From assembly GCF_022539505.1 (NCBI RefSeq), contig NC_061510.1, positions 265,121,687 to 265,185,686 of the forward strand: a stretch of 64,000 nucleotides of DNA, given 5' to 3'. Shown piece by piece: positions 44,047 to 54,599 of this stretch. The notes under the pieces were generated by a model that was not told the origin of the DNA, did no database searches, and saw nothing but the letters and a program-made list of their open reading frames with translations. The DNA is from Lolium rigidum (taxonomy: Eukaryota; Streptophyta; Magnoliopsida; Poales; Poaceae). The first letter of the stretch is position 1; every line of letters begins with the position of its first letter. Made by a program: the position numbers and the translations under genes.

Positions 44047-45130
44047 CGATTCAGATGCCTGTTGAATGGTCTTCCTCTCATTGGTGGTTCCTGCGAAATT
44101 CTTACTTGAAGCTGCAGATTCCTAGCACACATAAACGATATTTCAGTTTACAGAAGTCCCATATATGATGATATGCAAATGGAATAGAATGAAGAACAGT
44201 AAAGGATGACGTGCATGCTGAAACATATATATGATGCATTAAGGAGACCTAGAGGTGGCATGTGAACATGTTTGGTGGGATTCAGGATACAAGTATACAA
44301 CACATGGAAGTTGCAACGAGATATCTCAAAGTAAAAACACGGAAATCACCTGGTGGGGTTGAGGAGAATGGTCGGGCAAGGCATCTTCCTGAGTTAGCTC
44401 TCCAAGAGGCTCAGCAGGATCAAATTGTGAATCATAACATTGTTCTTTATCTTTGGGGAGGGGAAAGGGTTCTTCTCCGATTTTTTTCAGGTTCGCACTA
44501 GAGGCAATAGCGTTACAAATGCTTGTGCCCACACGGCTTGCATATCTTCTACATATATTCCGTATCCGTTTCTCTTTTAATTCATTCTTCTGTATTGCAA
44601 TAATATCTAGCATGCATTACAAAAAAAATGCTAATGAGATGGCGGTGCAAGTAAGCAAAAAAATACTTTTCGAAATCACATGCATAACGAATGCGGCCAT
44701 ATCAACCTTCTTGGAAGTGGGCGCGTGTACGCTTTGGTTTCCTGCCGTGGACCATGGAGGTGCCCATCTCTCCAGTCCGGTGGACGGAAGGAGTCGGGGA
44801 TTAAGATACGAGAACCCGGCGATGGTGACTGTCGCTGACAAGGCGGCGGTGGAAGTCGGCTACGGAGGAGCTCGTATGGTACGGTGGTCGTCGGTGGGGG
44901 TGGGGGAGGTGGAAGCTACTCCGGCTTGCTAAAAAGCAAGGGAGACGGCGGAACGTCGTCGGTCACTACGGTGGCCGATGAGAAGGCGATGAGTGCTTGG
45001 TGTGGGAGTGGGATAGTGGGCCGGCGCCGGCGTGTGAGATGATCCGGTGGGTCATGCAGGGTGGAAGCGTGAGAGAGAGATGCGGGGTTCGGCGCCGCCG
45101 GAGATAGGTCTGAATTGAGCGGTCCAGGGG

Positions 45131-45286
45131 GATAAGATTGACACTGTACTTATTTCACATCGCTTTGAATTTTGAAAGCGGGGGGGGGGGGATTTCGGCG
45201 GGAATTTTGGGGCAGAGTTGAAATTATTACTGGTTGGTGGAAAACCTGTGGAACCCTAGCCTACGAAATCCCAGGTCTGAAGTTGA
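45131..45286. other. Poly-G and spacer downstream of the Ptta-like leader
   Basis: Contains a run of about thirteen G near 45180 and AT-rich spacer. No gene. Confidence 0.5.
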
Positions 45287-45408
45287 GGGCCCTTTTGTTG
45301 TGGCTTTTTGGCTTTTGGATTTTGGAAGCCAAAAGAATATAATATTTGTTTTTGGCTTCCAAAATCCAAAAGCCAAAAAGGCAAAAAAAAGCCACAACAA
45401 AAGGGCCC
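45287..45408. mobile_element. 122-bp foldback MITE
   Basis: Near-perfect inverted repeat: the arm starts GGGCCCTTTTGTTGTGGC and its reverse complement ends the element at 45408; the loop is about 15 bp of ATAATATTTG. Both arms carry CCAAAATCCAAAAGCCAAAA or its complement. The size and GGGCC...GGCCC ends resemble hAT-type MITEs, but no 8-bp target duplication was recognised. Confidence 0.8.
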
Positions 45409-45770
45409 CGAGTATGTTCGGGGTCAAGGGGATATGCTTGTTGGTTCTTGGGTGCATATGATCTCTTTATTTCGAAATTCATCTTCTATACATTTTGAAA
45501 TGTCAAAAAAGAATAAAACAAAAAATGCATGTGTACTTCTTCGCTTGCTTTATACACATAAAATATTTCAATGGAAAATCGAATAGTAATTTGGGCTATG
45601 TAAAAAAGAGTTACTCCGTAAAAAAAAATGTGCTAACCATAAGGCTTTTTATGAGACATGTTTTCTCTCTTTTTTTACATCGACCATGAAAAAAACTTGT
45701 TTTTTTTACATCAACCATGAAAAATACTTTTTTTTTACATCGACCATGAAAAATACTAGGAATTTGCTAA
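45409..45770. other. AT-rich spacer
   Basis: Contains three short repeats of TTTTTTTACATCGACCATGAAAAA type at 45670-45755. No gene. Confidence 0.5.
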
Positions 45771-46105
45771 GAGCATCCACAACGTGTAGCCAAAAGTGGT
45801 TCCATATTTGATTTTTGGCTTTTGGAACTAGTTCCATACATTGTAGAGGTAGTTCCAAAACCAGAAAAACAGGGAACCGGAGCAAGTAGGTGCTCCGATG
45901 CCAAATTTCACTTTTGGCGTTTGGAACTAGTTCCCTACATTGTGAGAGTAGTTCCATATTGGCTTTATGTGTTGTTTTAGCTTGATGGCGGGACCCACGT
46001 TATAAATATTTGGAACCACTACATTGTGGAGCTATTGCTATATTTCACACCAAAGCCAAATTCACCATCGTATCAGATTTGGCAATAGCAACATTGTGGA
46101 TGCCC
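45771..46105. mobile_element. Harbinger-type MITE
   Basis: Ends GAGCATCCACAA (left) and GGGCATCCACAA (reverse complement of the right end), flanked by TAA at 45768-45770 and 46106-46108. 335 bp, noncoding. Internal GGAACTAGTTCC palindromes occur twice (about 45824 and 45922). Confidence 0.85.
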
Positions 46106-46108
46106 TAA

Positions 46109-46439
46109 AGTTATATTTTCCATCTTGTACACAATTAAAAATATCTTTAAAACAAACAAATCTCTAATGTCTAGTTGTACCATCTCTACTAGTACTAGTA
46201 TATACTAGTAAATTACACGTGCCTTGCACGTGAGAGCTCTTTTTTTTAGTGAAACAACTTCGACGCAGGATTTTGTGAAGCTTTTTAACTTAATTGGTCA
46301 AACATGCGAAGCATGTGCCATTTACTTGAACAACTTTATCGGAAAAAAATTACTTGTACAAGCTAGTTCCCCTAAGTACTACCAGCACATAAGTAAACAA
46401 AAGAACCAGGGACATCATCAAGCGAAAACAACAATCTAT
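46109..46439. other. Unassigned AT-rich stretch
   Basis: TA-rich with ACTAGTACTAGTATATACTAGT near 46190. No gene; a small plus-strand ORF (46224-46469) has no recognisable feature. Confidence 0.4.
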
Positions 46440-47960
46440 TCATATAGCGGCTCTTGCATCACCCTTTGAAAATCATCTACCCGCAAAGATGAGTGCGAGT
46501 TTACGCTCGTGCTTTCACCTGTTCCAAGATCGTCCGAGTTGATCTCATGGATATCCGCATCAGCCAAAGCGGTAACCAAGTTGCCGGCCACTAGCTTCGC
46601 AGATTAGCAACGACTCGTAGGCCATCTTGAATTGTAGAATTCCATCCTCGGTTCATTTCTTTGTTCCGCCAAGTGGCCACATCCAAGTCCTTTTGAAGAC
46701 GCCTAATCTTAGCTTCCCCATTGCCACATCCTTTTGTTTTGTTCCTACAAACGTTTGCATCACCGGAACTCGGACATCCGTGCTACAATGCTGCTTAGCG
46801 GGGACATGAGCGATCACTTGCTTCTGCGATTTGCCATGCATAAAATCAATCAGCAGATTAAAAGGAAATATGTTGGTTGATTAATGTCACCACTTTGAGC
46901 AACCCATGAGTTTCTAAACCTTAAATGGAGTCTAAAACATTGCAATAAAAGGGTGGGTGCATCATTAAGATGCAGAGGCCGGGGCGACCCTATTTTCAAG
47001 AAAAAATTAGGAAATCTGAAATCTATATCTATATCTCTACCATCTATACCACTCCACTCCTGTTGACAGTTTGATCTCTTTCAGTACATTAGATTATGTC
47101 ATGTTTAAAACACTATTATAAAATTACCTCCTTAATGTTGAGCTCGGGAGGATCCAGATGTGCTGATCCTAGGCGGCCCCTCAAATGATTGCTTGCTAGA
47201 ACAATAGGACCAAATCCCGCCTCCTTTCTACCAATGTCCGCATCACGGCGCGCTCACTTGTCTTTGTTAGGAACATGAGCGGTGGCTAGGCTGCTGCAAA
47301 TCAAAGTTCATCAAATCAATCGAGCAAACAACACATATGAAATTTGAGCAGTGCGGCTAAATACCTTCTTCAGCAGCTGCCCCACGGAATCGTCCTTTTG
47401 GCGGCACATCACACGGGTGAAAAATCTCGGCAACGACTTGGGGTGCGGTGATTTTGTCCCATTCCACGAGTATGCCGAGCTTGGCTGCAATTATCTTATT
47501 CTGCAAGATATTTTGCCTCCGAGATTCTTCGTAGGCATTCTCGAGGGGAATATCTAGCAGGCATTACAAAAAATAACAGATGCTAATAACAAGCAGTGGA
47601 AGCAAGCAATAAACTAGTCTCGGAAATCAAATACATAACAAAAGCTGCCGGACAAAGTGTTCAACCTTGGTCGACTGGGGAGGTGGCGCGTTGGCCGTTC
47701 GTTTTGGTTCGGTGGATCATGGTGGCGCTTTGTGTACCGATCTCGCCGGCCGGTAAGATGAACCAGTGAGTCGGGGAAGCAGATCCGACGAAGCGGACGG
47801 AGTGTGGTTGACGGCGTCGCTGAGCTGGCTCCGGCGCGGTGGATGTCGGCTACGGATGGAGGACTGAGAGGGAGCGAGACGGACTAGGTGCGAGGTAGGG
47901 AGAGAGGCCCTTGTTTGTCCGTGGGTGGGGCTGGATATAGGGGAAATGAAAGCCCTAGAA
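46440..47960 (-). pseudogene. Decayed Ptta-like CACTA accessory gene 2
   Basis: Minus-strand pieces parallel those of gene 1: GC-rich leader (47960-47640), then a linker (47640-47560) whose sequence matches 44590-44720 of gene 1. An exon-like piece at about 47560-47370 encodes NILQNKIIAAKLGILVEW and VVAEIFHPCDVPPKGRF. A further piece lies near 47270-47150 with ADIGRKEAGFGPIVLAS, and a coiled segment near 46750-46600 with AKIRRLQKDLDVATWRNK. Several stops and shifts. It is a second copy of the same gene type, placed between the two CACTA left ends. Confidence 0.5.
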
Positions 47961-48577
47961 GATAGCATCCTGCTAATATCCTAGTACAAAACAATTGAAC
48001 TAGAAAATCCCGCCAATATATGGTGCTGAATTGCGGGCGGCTCATAGCTTGTGCACAAATAAAATGGGAAAATCCAAAAAATGTAGTTCAACAAAAAAAA
48101 ACTCTAGTAGGCAAAGTCGCTAGCTCGCCATGAGAAGATGCACTCCGCCAAAAAAATGTCATGAGAAGCTAGTTTGCTATGGATCTTGCATTAACCCTGC
48201 TCGATAAAATGGTGGGCACAAAAGACAAGCTAAATCAAAAATAATGGTGGTAGAAAGATGTAACTCTCAAATGTAAACTCTACTAAACAGGGCCAGCTCA
48301 AAAACATGCCTCATATTATTAGTACTTCCTCCGGTCCATATTAACTGCCACTAAAATGGATGTATCTACAAATACATCCATTTGAGTAGCATGTATATGG
48401 ATAGGAGTAGTAGATCAAGGAGTTGCGAGACAGTGGAGGAAATGAGGTGGGGATGAGGAGGGTGACGACGAGACCCCCACCTCCACGGCACCGCATAAAT
48501 AGAAGCTAAAATATGTGAAACAGTGGAGGAAATGAGGTGGAAAGGTCTTCTTTTTAGCCCCAGCGTCACCGCAGATC
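47961..48577. other. Spacer with a Stowaway-like fragment
   Basis: No gene. At 48322-48410, TACTTCCTCCGGTCCATATT resembles a Stowaway (Mariner) terminal repeat, but the other end is unclear. A repeated GGAAATGAGGTGGGGATG / GGAAATGAGGTGGAAAGG pair lies at 48437 and 48528. Confidence 0.4.
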
Positions 48578-48969
48578 AGGTGACATGCACCTATTGCATG
48601 TCACCGTGTGACATGCGGTTTAAATTCAAATTTGAACACTGCGAACAAATCTGAAAAAATCATGCATGTTCATAGATATTAAGATAACCCCTAAAAAATT
48701 CAAATCAAAATTCGAAACATACATCGAGAAAAAAAAAGAGAAATCTGTCATGAATAGTTCCCGAATTCAAATCTGAGTTTCTGTGTAGACTATTCACATC
48801 TGAGTTTCTCTTTTTTGTTTCTCGATGTATGTTTCGAATTTTGATCTGAAATTTTTAGGGGTTATCTTAGTATGAGCTGTGAACGTGCATGATTTTTTTC
48901 AGATTTTTTCGCAATGTTTAAATTTGGATTTAGGCCGCATGTCACACGGTGACATGGTGCATGTCACCT
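48578..48969. mobile_element. Long-TIR foldback element (Mutator-like MITE)
   Basis: 392 bp with arms of roughly 165-190 bp. The left arm starts AGGTGACATGCACC and the right end is its complement, GGTGCATGTCACCT. Paired blocks include AATCTGAAAAAATCATGCA and AAGATAACCCCTAAAAA. Long imperfect TIRs and no coding content suggest a Mutator-like foldback; a 9-bp target duplication was not confirmed. Confidence 0.75.
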
Positions 48970-49365
48970 CGCTACCGCTCGAGAAATGGAGCCCCTCTCC
49001 GCTGGGCTCCATAAAATCTTCACTGCTCGTGTCAGACTGTTGAAGACACTGGCAAGTGCATGTCAAGGGGACAGAGAATAAATTTCGTCCACGCGTCGGC
49101 GCGTGCTGTCTACCCCAAACCCTAAACTCTGTCTTATGAAGTCAAGCATGCATGAAGAGAAGTGGTTTTTGGTTTCAAACATGTAAATTTCAAAAACCCT
49201 CTCAAGAGCTACATTTTGGAGTGACTAATTTTTCATATTCATGATTTAAACTTGTTTAAATGGGCATAAAAATGGGCTTAAAATTCAAAATAAATCAAAA
49301 TAAATGAAAAACCAAGGCACATAGTCTTCTTATGTCATATAGTAAGCATTCAATTAAGTTTATAA
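48970..49365. other. Unassigned spacer before CACTA terminus 2
   Basis: AT-rich, no gene. The last bases before the CACTA end read TATAA. Confidence 0.4.
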
Positions 49366-49694
49366 CACTACAAGAAAAGTTTTGATAGACAACGTCTCAA
49401 AATCGTCCGCTAAGGGGTATTTTTGGTCGTCTATGGGCCTAACCCGACGATATGGGTTCTGTTGTGGAAACTGCGTCAGGCAAAGTCCTACGACGATTTT
49501 TTCGGTCCGTCGCGCTTGGGCGCCCTTCCGCCACGGAAAATCGGACCGTTGCCCAAGTGTTTTCGGGAGCCCGTTGGCTGGCGACGTCATGCAAGGCGAC
49601 ACGTGGCGGACGCGCGTTAGCGGCGGTTAACGGCGTTAGCCAGCTGAAACCCCGTGGTAGATGGTAGGCCCACACGAGGCTCGCCACGTCTTAA

Positions 49695-50750
49695 GCGGGC
49701 CGGCCCATTCGGTTTGCGGGCCGGGCCAGCTGACTTAGTTTGACCGGTCAACTATATAGGCTGGGCTGGTCCATTAGTTACGTGGGCGGGCCTAACCTCT
49801 AAGGTTGGTTGGTCAAAACTTTAATGGGCCGGCCCACTAAGCATGTGGGCCGGGCCGAATGCACTCGATTGACCGGTCAACAGGCAAAAGGGCCGGCCCA
49901 CAAGACATGTGGGACCCACTTTCCTGGTATCGGGCCGGCCCATTTACAAGTGGGGTCCACATTAAAGCAACTGGGCCGGCCCAAGAAGTTAGTGGGTCGG
50001 CCCAATTAGCATGTGGGTCCCACTTTCCTGCTATCGGGCCGGCCCATTTAGTACGTGGGGTCCACATTAGATCAAATGGGCTGGCCCAACAAGCTAGTGG
50101 GTCGGGCCAAAAGCACCGGTGGGTCCCACTTTCCTGTTAAAGCGCCAGCCCATTTAGTATGTGGGGTCCACCATATAGCAAGTGGGTCGGCCCAACAAGA
50201 TAGTGGGCTGGGCCAAAAACACAGGTGGGTCCCACTTTCCAGTTGAAGGGCTGACCCATTTAGTATGTGGGGTCCACCATATAGCAAGTGGGCCGGCCCA
50301 ACAAGATAGTGGGCCGGGCCAAAACACCGGTGGGTCCCACTTTCCTGTTAAAGGGCCGGCCCATTTAGTATGTGGGGTCCACCGTATAGCAAGTGGGCCG
50401 GCCCAACACGCTAGTGGGCCGGGCCAAAAACACAGGTGGGTCCCACTTTCCTGTCAAAGGGCCGGCCCATTTAGTATGTGGGGTCCACCATAGAGCTAGT
50501 GGGCCGGCCCAACACGCTAGTGGGTCGGGCCAAAAACACAGGTGGGTCCCACTTTCGTCTTAAAGGGCCGGCCCGTTTAGTATGTGGGGACCACGACAAA
50601 AGCAATTGGGCTGGCCCAACTAGTTAGTGGGCCGGCCCAGTAGTGGGTGGGGTCCACCTTAAAGCAAGTGGGCCGGCCCAATAAAAGTGTGGGGTCCACA
50701 GTAAATCAAGTGGGCTGGCCCAATAAGTAAGTGGGCCAGCCCGTTTAGTT
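49695..50750. repeat. Subterminal tandem array 2 (TGGGCCGGCCCA palindromes)
   Basis: Nearly thirty copies or near-copies of TGGGCCGGCCCA or GGGCCGGGCC. A regular unit of about 105 bp is clear at 50183, 50288, 50393 and 50501, each with two GGCC palindromes, one GTGGGTCCCACTTTCC and one TATGTGGGGTCCACC. It is longer and more regular than array 1. Confidence 0.88.
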
Positions 50751-52609
50751 GCTGTTTATATGCCGGCGTAAAAGGCGCTTTAGGATTTTGCGGGCGGCAC
50801 GTATGTGATTTCGCTTAATTGGGCCGTTTAAGGGATGGGAATTCGTGATTTAGATACTGAGAATATTTACGCAGCATTGATTTCTGTCGGATAGCCTCAC
50901 TTACCACAAGCACCAAAGAAAAAATGCGCGAAAGAACTATAAAAACTAACTAAATATTACATCAGTCGCAAGGCTTTGAAAAAATATTACGAGAACCCGA
51001 GAGAAATTGAATGGTAATTAAACCTAGCAATACAATGAAGCGATCCGGCAATCTTTTAAGTTGTCCATGCGGCACCTATATACTGAAACAAAGACATTAC
51101 AAGTTATGACGACAACAATGGAAACGCAAAGACACTGCAATATTGTTTGCCAAAGAATTTGGAACTCATCATTTCGTCGTTATAACAAGATCATTGTAAT
51201 GCGCACAATAAGCAAACAAAGAGTGCATGCCGCATACCAACGAGCCAATATAACGAGCATGTTAGAATGAAACGACGGACTTACTACTTGTCGAGTCCCA
51301 TGCAAACCAACATGTTCGGGGAGTACAAAATTGGCATGAACAACATAGTAGCGAGGCTATAAATTTTGTAACAACGACTAAGCAAGATGAAGTTATGATG
51401 GCTACATCTACGGAGCGAGGGAATGTAAACCAAAAATAGAAGTTACGATGGCAAAAGCTAAAGAGGAGGGAATGTGAACCAACATGTGCCAAGTGCAATT
51501 ACTTCATTTTGGCCGTGAACTAAATAATACTCACGAACTTATAGTGAAGGGGATGCAAATCAAGATGTTTCGGGATATAAACTTGTAATGAGCAACACAT
51601 AGAGGATAGTTAATGCTGGGAGCTTAGGATGGACCGGATACGGAATATAGTGGGATCACCTGTGAACTTGTATAAGAGGGAATGCAAACCAATATGTTCG
51701 GCTTTCCATATGTGAGCGTCATGCCAAGTCAGAGAAACAAGTCAATAATGCAGCTTTTGAAGAACAAGATGGCACGCAAAATTATTATCTAGTAGTATGA
51801 CAAGTTTATTTGTACTACGGGCTAGATAGCGAGTGATAGCATGCCAAACTAAGTCCTTACTTTGTTAGCTTACAATGAACTAGATACAAAACAATGGCAT
51901 CACCTGTAGTACGGGGAATGCAAGCCAACATGTTCATGGAGTAAAAAATTGGCACAAACAACATAGTAGCGAGGCCATAATTTTTGTAACAACGGCCGAG
52001 CAAGATAAAGTTATGATGGCTAGATCTACGAGAGCGAGGGAATGTAAACCAAATATAGAAGTTACGATGCCAAAAGCTATAGAGCGGGGAATGCGAACCA
52101 ACATGTGCAATTACTTAAAATTGGCCATGAACTAAATAATAGCGAGGATGTTACTATAATACCTATAATTTTTGTAACAACGGCTGAGCAAGATAGAAGT
52201 TATGATGGCTACATCTACGGAAAGCGGGGAATGCAAACCAAAATGTTCAATCGCTTAAAGTTAGCAATTAAGTAGAAAATAGCAACGTGTTACGGTCATA
52301 GCTAGGAATGAACTAAAAGAGCTTCGGACAAACAAGCATCGAACCCGGAACATGGCGCTAAAACAAGGGACTTACATTAGGAGAAGCACTGCGTGGGAGT
52401 CACGAGCGGATCTTCCTGGGGTTGATAGATCCGGTGATGAAGTACGCTACATGTGCTACTTGGGGTTGGAGAGACGGCCATTACACTTCATGGTTACTCA
52501 TCTCATACGCAAAAACGTAACGGCGCGTCGTTAGCACAAACAGGTTCCCCCAAGATTAAACAAGAACTTGCAGGCAAGCAATAGAAAAGCGACAATAGAA
52601 GAGTTTAGA

Positions 52610-53033
52610 TCATGCACGGCGCCGGTGAAGTAGATCCGGTTCATGCACAGCGGTGTCGGTGAGCAAGATACGATGCGGTGGACGACGGATCCGGCGAAGC
52701 GGCTCCGGTGGGGTGGACGATACCGCGGCTGAAGCGACTGCGGTAGACTGCTGGATGAGCATATGGTTTCGAGGTACGGCGGGGATGATCCGGTACGGTT
52801 GATGACGGCGTCGATGAAGCGGCTCCGGCAGGCGGCCGGGTGACGAGGATCGCGAGGGCTCGGGTAGGCCGGGGAAGTCCGGCGGGGATGTTCCGGTGCG
52901 GTGGTCGTGGAGGTGGGAGAGAGGGACTTGGGAAGTTCCGGTGGGTGGTCTGAGGGAAATGAATTTTTTTTGGGAGGGTTTCCGGGCTAGGGAGGTGGTG
53001 ATTTATAAAATGACGGGCAGACCCCCCCACCAA
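52610..53033 (-). pseudogene. GC-rich exon-like block in CACTA 2
   Basis: Counterpart of 39890-40250. The minus-strand frame of 130 codons (53033-52641) is Pro/Ser/Arg-rich. Its frame is not the one open in copy 1, so it is either noncoding leader or damaged coding sequence. Confidence 0.4.
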
Positions 53034-53148
53034 CCGACTTTGCTACCATCTCCACAGGGGTAGAATGGGAATTTGGAAGCGTGTGAAATTTTTGTATTTT
53101 GTGGGCGGGAAGTTTTGCCGCTATGAGATTTTGAATTTGGCCACCGTC

Positions 53149-53580
53149 CAAGTATAATGATAAAAAATTGTGAGACCGTACTAGTACCTCTGTTCAAGGC
53201 CGAGTGCAAAATCAAATCATCATCACGTTGAAAATTTGTTACCAACTTACCATGATCATGATCTACCTCTGAAAATGGGCGCATCCACTAAAACTTGCAA
53301 AGTATAATGAGACAAATTTGTGAGACCGTACTAGTACTTATGTTCAAGGTCGAGTGCAACATTAAATCATCATTACATTGAAAATTGTGTTACCATGATC
53401 ATGATATTTCTACGAATTTGGCGCATCCGCTAAATCTCGCAAAGGATAATGATAAAAAAAATGTGAGATTGTACTAGTTCTTATGTTCAAGGCCGAGTAC
53501 AAGATCAAATCATCATCACGTTGAAATTTGTTACAATGATCATGACATATCTCTAAAATTGGTGCATCCGCTAAATCTTG
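53149..53580. repeat. Three tandem units of about 142-149 bp
   Basis: Units at 53149-53297, 53298-53439 and 53440-53580. Shared words include GTACTAGTAC, ATGTTCAAGG, AAATCATCATCACGTTG, CATGATCATG and GCATCCGCTAAA. CACTA 1 has one diverged unit (about 40405-40515), so the expansion is specific to copy 2. Confidence 0.88.
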
Positions 53581-54354
53581 CACGTGGCGCATCTCGGTGC
53601 GGAGCAACAGGTCGGTGCTATCAAGGTTGAGGCGTCGGTAGCGTCATCGGGCTCTCCTCTCTTGATAGATCTTCTACATGGCGCGGCGCACCACCCGCCG
53701 ATAAGCGGTCACATGTGAGACCGAGGTGGAGACGTCCCCGGCATCCTCGAGGCGCGGCCGCCCTTCTACGAGCCAGCGTCGACTCAAGGTATGAATCCAT
53801 GTGGTGCCTTAGATTTATTGTTCTTCTCTTATGATTATTTTGAGCCGTCTCTGAATATATTGCTTGAAAAGCTTACCAAGTTACTTAAATTCAATTCGTT
53901 CTTAATCTTGCGAGCTAATATTGTTATTTTTAATGAACGGTGGTGCGCGCAAGCAGAATTATTTGTGGGTGTGTTGAGCTGTTAGGAATAAGTCGAAATC
54001 CTCATCTAAACGAGGCCTCAGCTTAACACATAAAAAAGGTGTTCAATCTCGCCCACAATACCCTCTTCTTTCCTCTCCCTTTATTGGAACTTGTTTTGCA
54101 GACAAGGAAAGTGGCACGTGTAATGTGAGTAAAACCCTCTTAGCCAAAATCATCTACGAGCAAGATTTTCTATATTGTAGATGCCCCAATTCACTCTCAT
54201 CCCCAAAGTAGTTTTTTTATGTCAGTATAGACTTCTTTCTTGGATGTATACTATCGTACATGGCATGCATTTGCCTAATGAGCAGCATTGTATTGCTATT
54301 CTAGCCAACCTGATCGATATGTCAAGCTTCATGCACGAGATGCCATGTTTAATT
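53581..54354. other. Unassigned stretch
   Basis: A GC-rich block at 53585-53780 (CGGTGCGGAGCAACAGG; ends AAG|GTATGA, a plausible plus-strand splice donor near 53790) is followed by AT-rich DNA. It could be a leader exon of a lost gene. No protein domain. Confidence 0.4.
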
Positions 54355-54412
54355 TACTCCCTCGCTCTGATCCATATTTCTTGATGTGAAATGAATGTGA
54401 ACCGGAGGGGGT
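54355..54412. mobile_element. Short Stowaway-type MITE remnant
   Basis: TACTCCCTCGCTCTGATCC on the left and GAACCGGAGGGGGTA on the right resemble Stowaway ends (CTCCCTCCGT) with TA target sites. Only about 58 bp remain. Confidence 0.55.
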
Positions 54413-54599
54413 ACTTTTCTTAGATAGTATTATATCATTTAAAAAAAAGTACTACTACATCACAAATGCATCAAAAGAGTACTACATCACAAGACCACCA
54501 CGGTTGTACTAGTAGAGTTTAATGCTGAACTTCCAAAGGGATTAAGATTACACATATGAACTTTAAACATGACCAGGAGCATGAGGGCCAGCAGCAGGG

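Larger units (their letters stand above)
41806..45130 (-). pseudogene. Decayed Ptta/En-Spm-like CACTA accessory gene 1
   Basis: Several minus-strand exon-like pieces in order: GC-rich leader (45130-44750); SKKVDMAAFVMH piece near 44700; a Lys/Arg-rich piece (44613-44326) with RRYASRVGTSICNAIASSANL; a Gln/Pro/Thr-repeat piece (44046-43672); the conserved core (43194-42780); a coiled-coil C-terminus (42042-41806). Ptta proteins (TNP1/TNPA-like) bind CACTA subterminal repeats and work with the TNPD transposase. Exon boundaries with GTAAGT and GTATGA donors are visible, but stops and shifts make the gene unlikely to be functional. Placement beside a CACTA terminus supports the call. Confidence 0.6.
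49366..53148 (+). mobile_element. CACTA-type terminus 2 with subterminal array and internal region
   Basis: Starts CACTACAAGAAAAG and is collinear with 37033-40420: leader with CCTAACCCGACGATATGGG, tandem array, AT-rich dispersed repeats, and GC-rich exon-like block. Same orientation as terminus 1, about 12.3 kb apart. No right terminus or transposase was recognised. Differences from copy 1 are enriched at CAG/CTG sites. Confidence 0.72.

Noticed and set aside
49695..50750. CRISPR-like array
   Set aside because: The spacers are themselves repeated and the setting is a plant CACTA transposon end.
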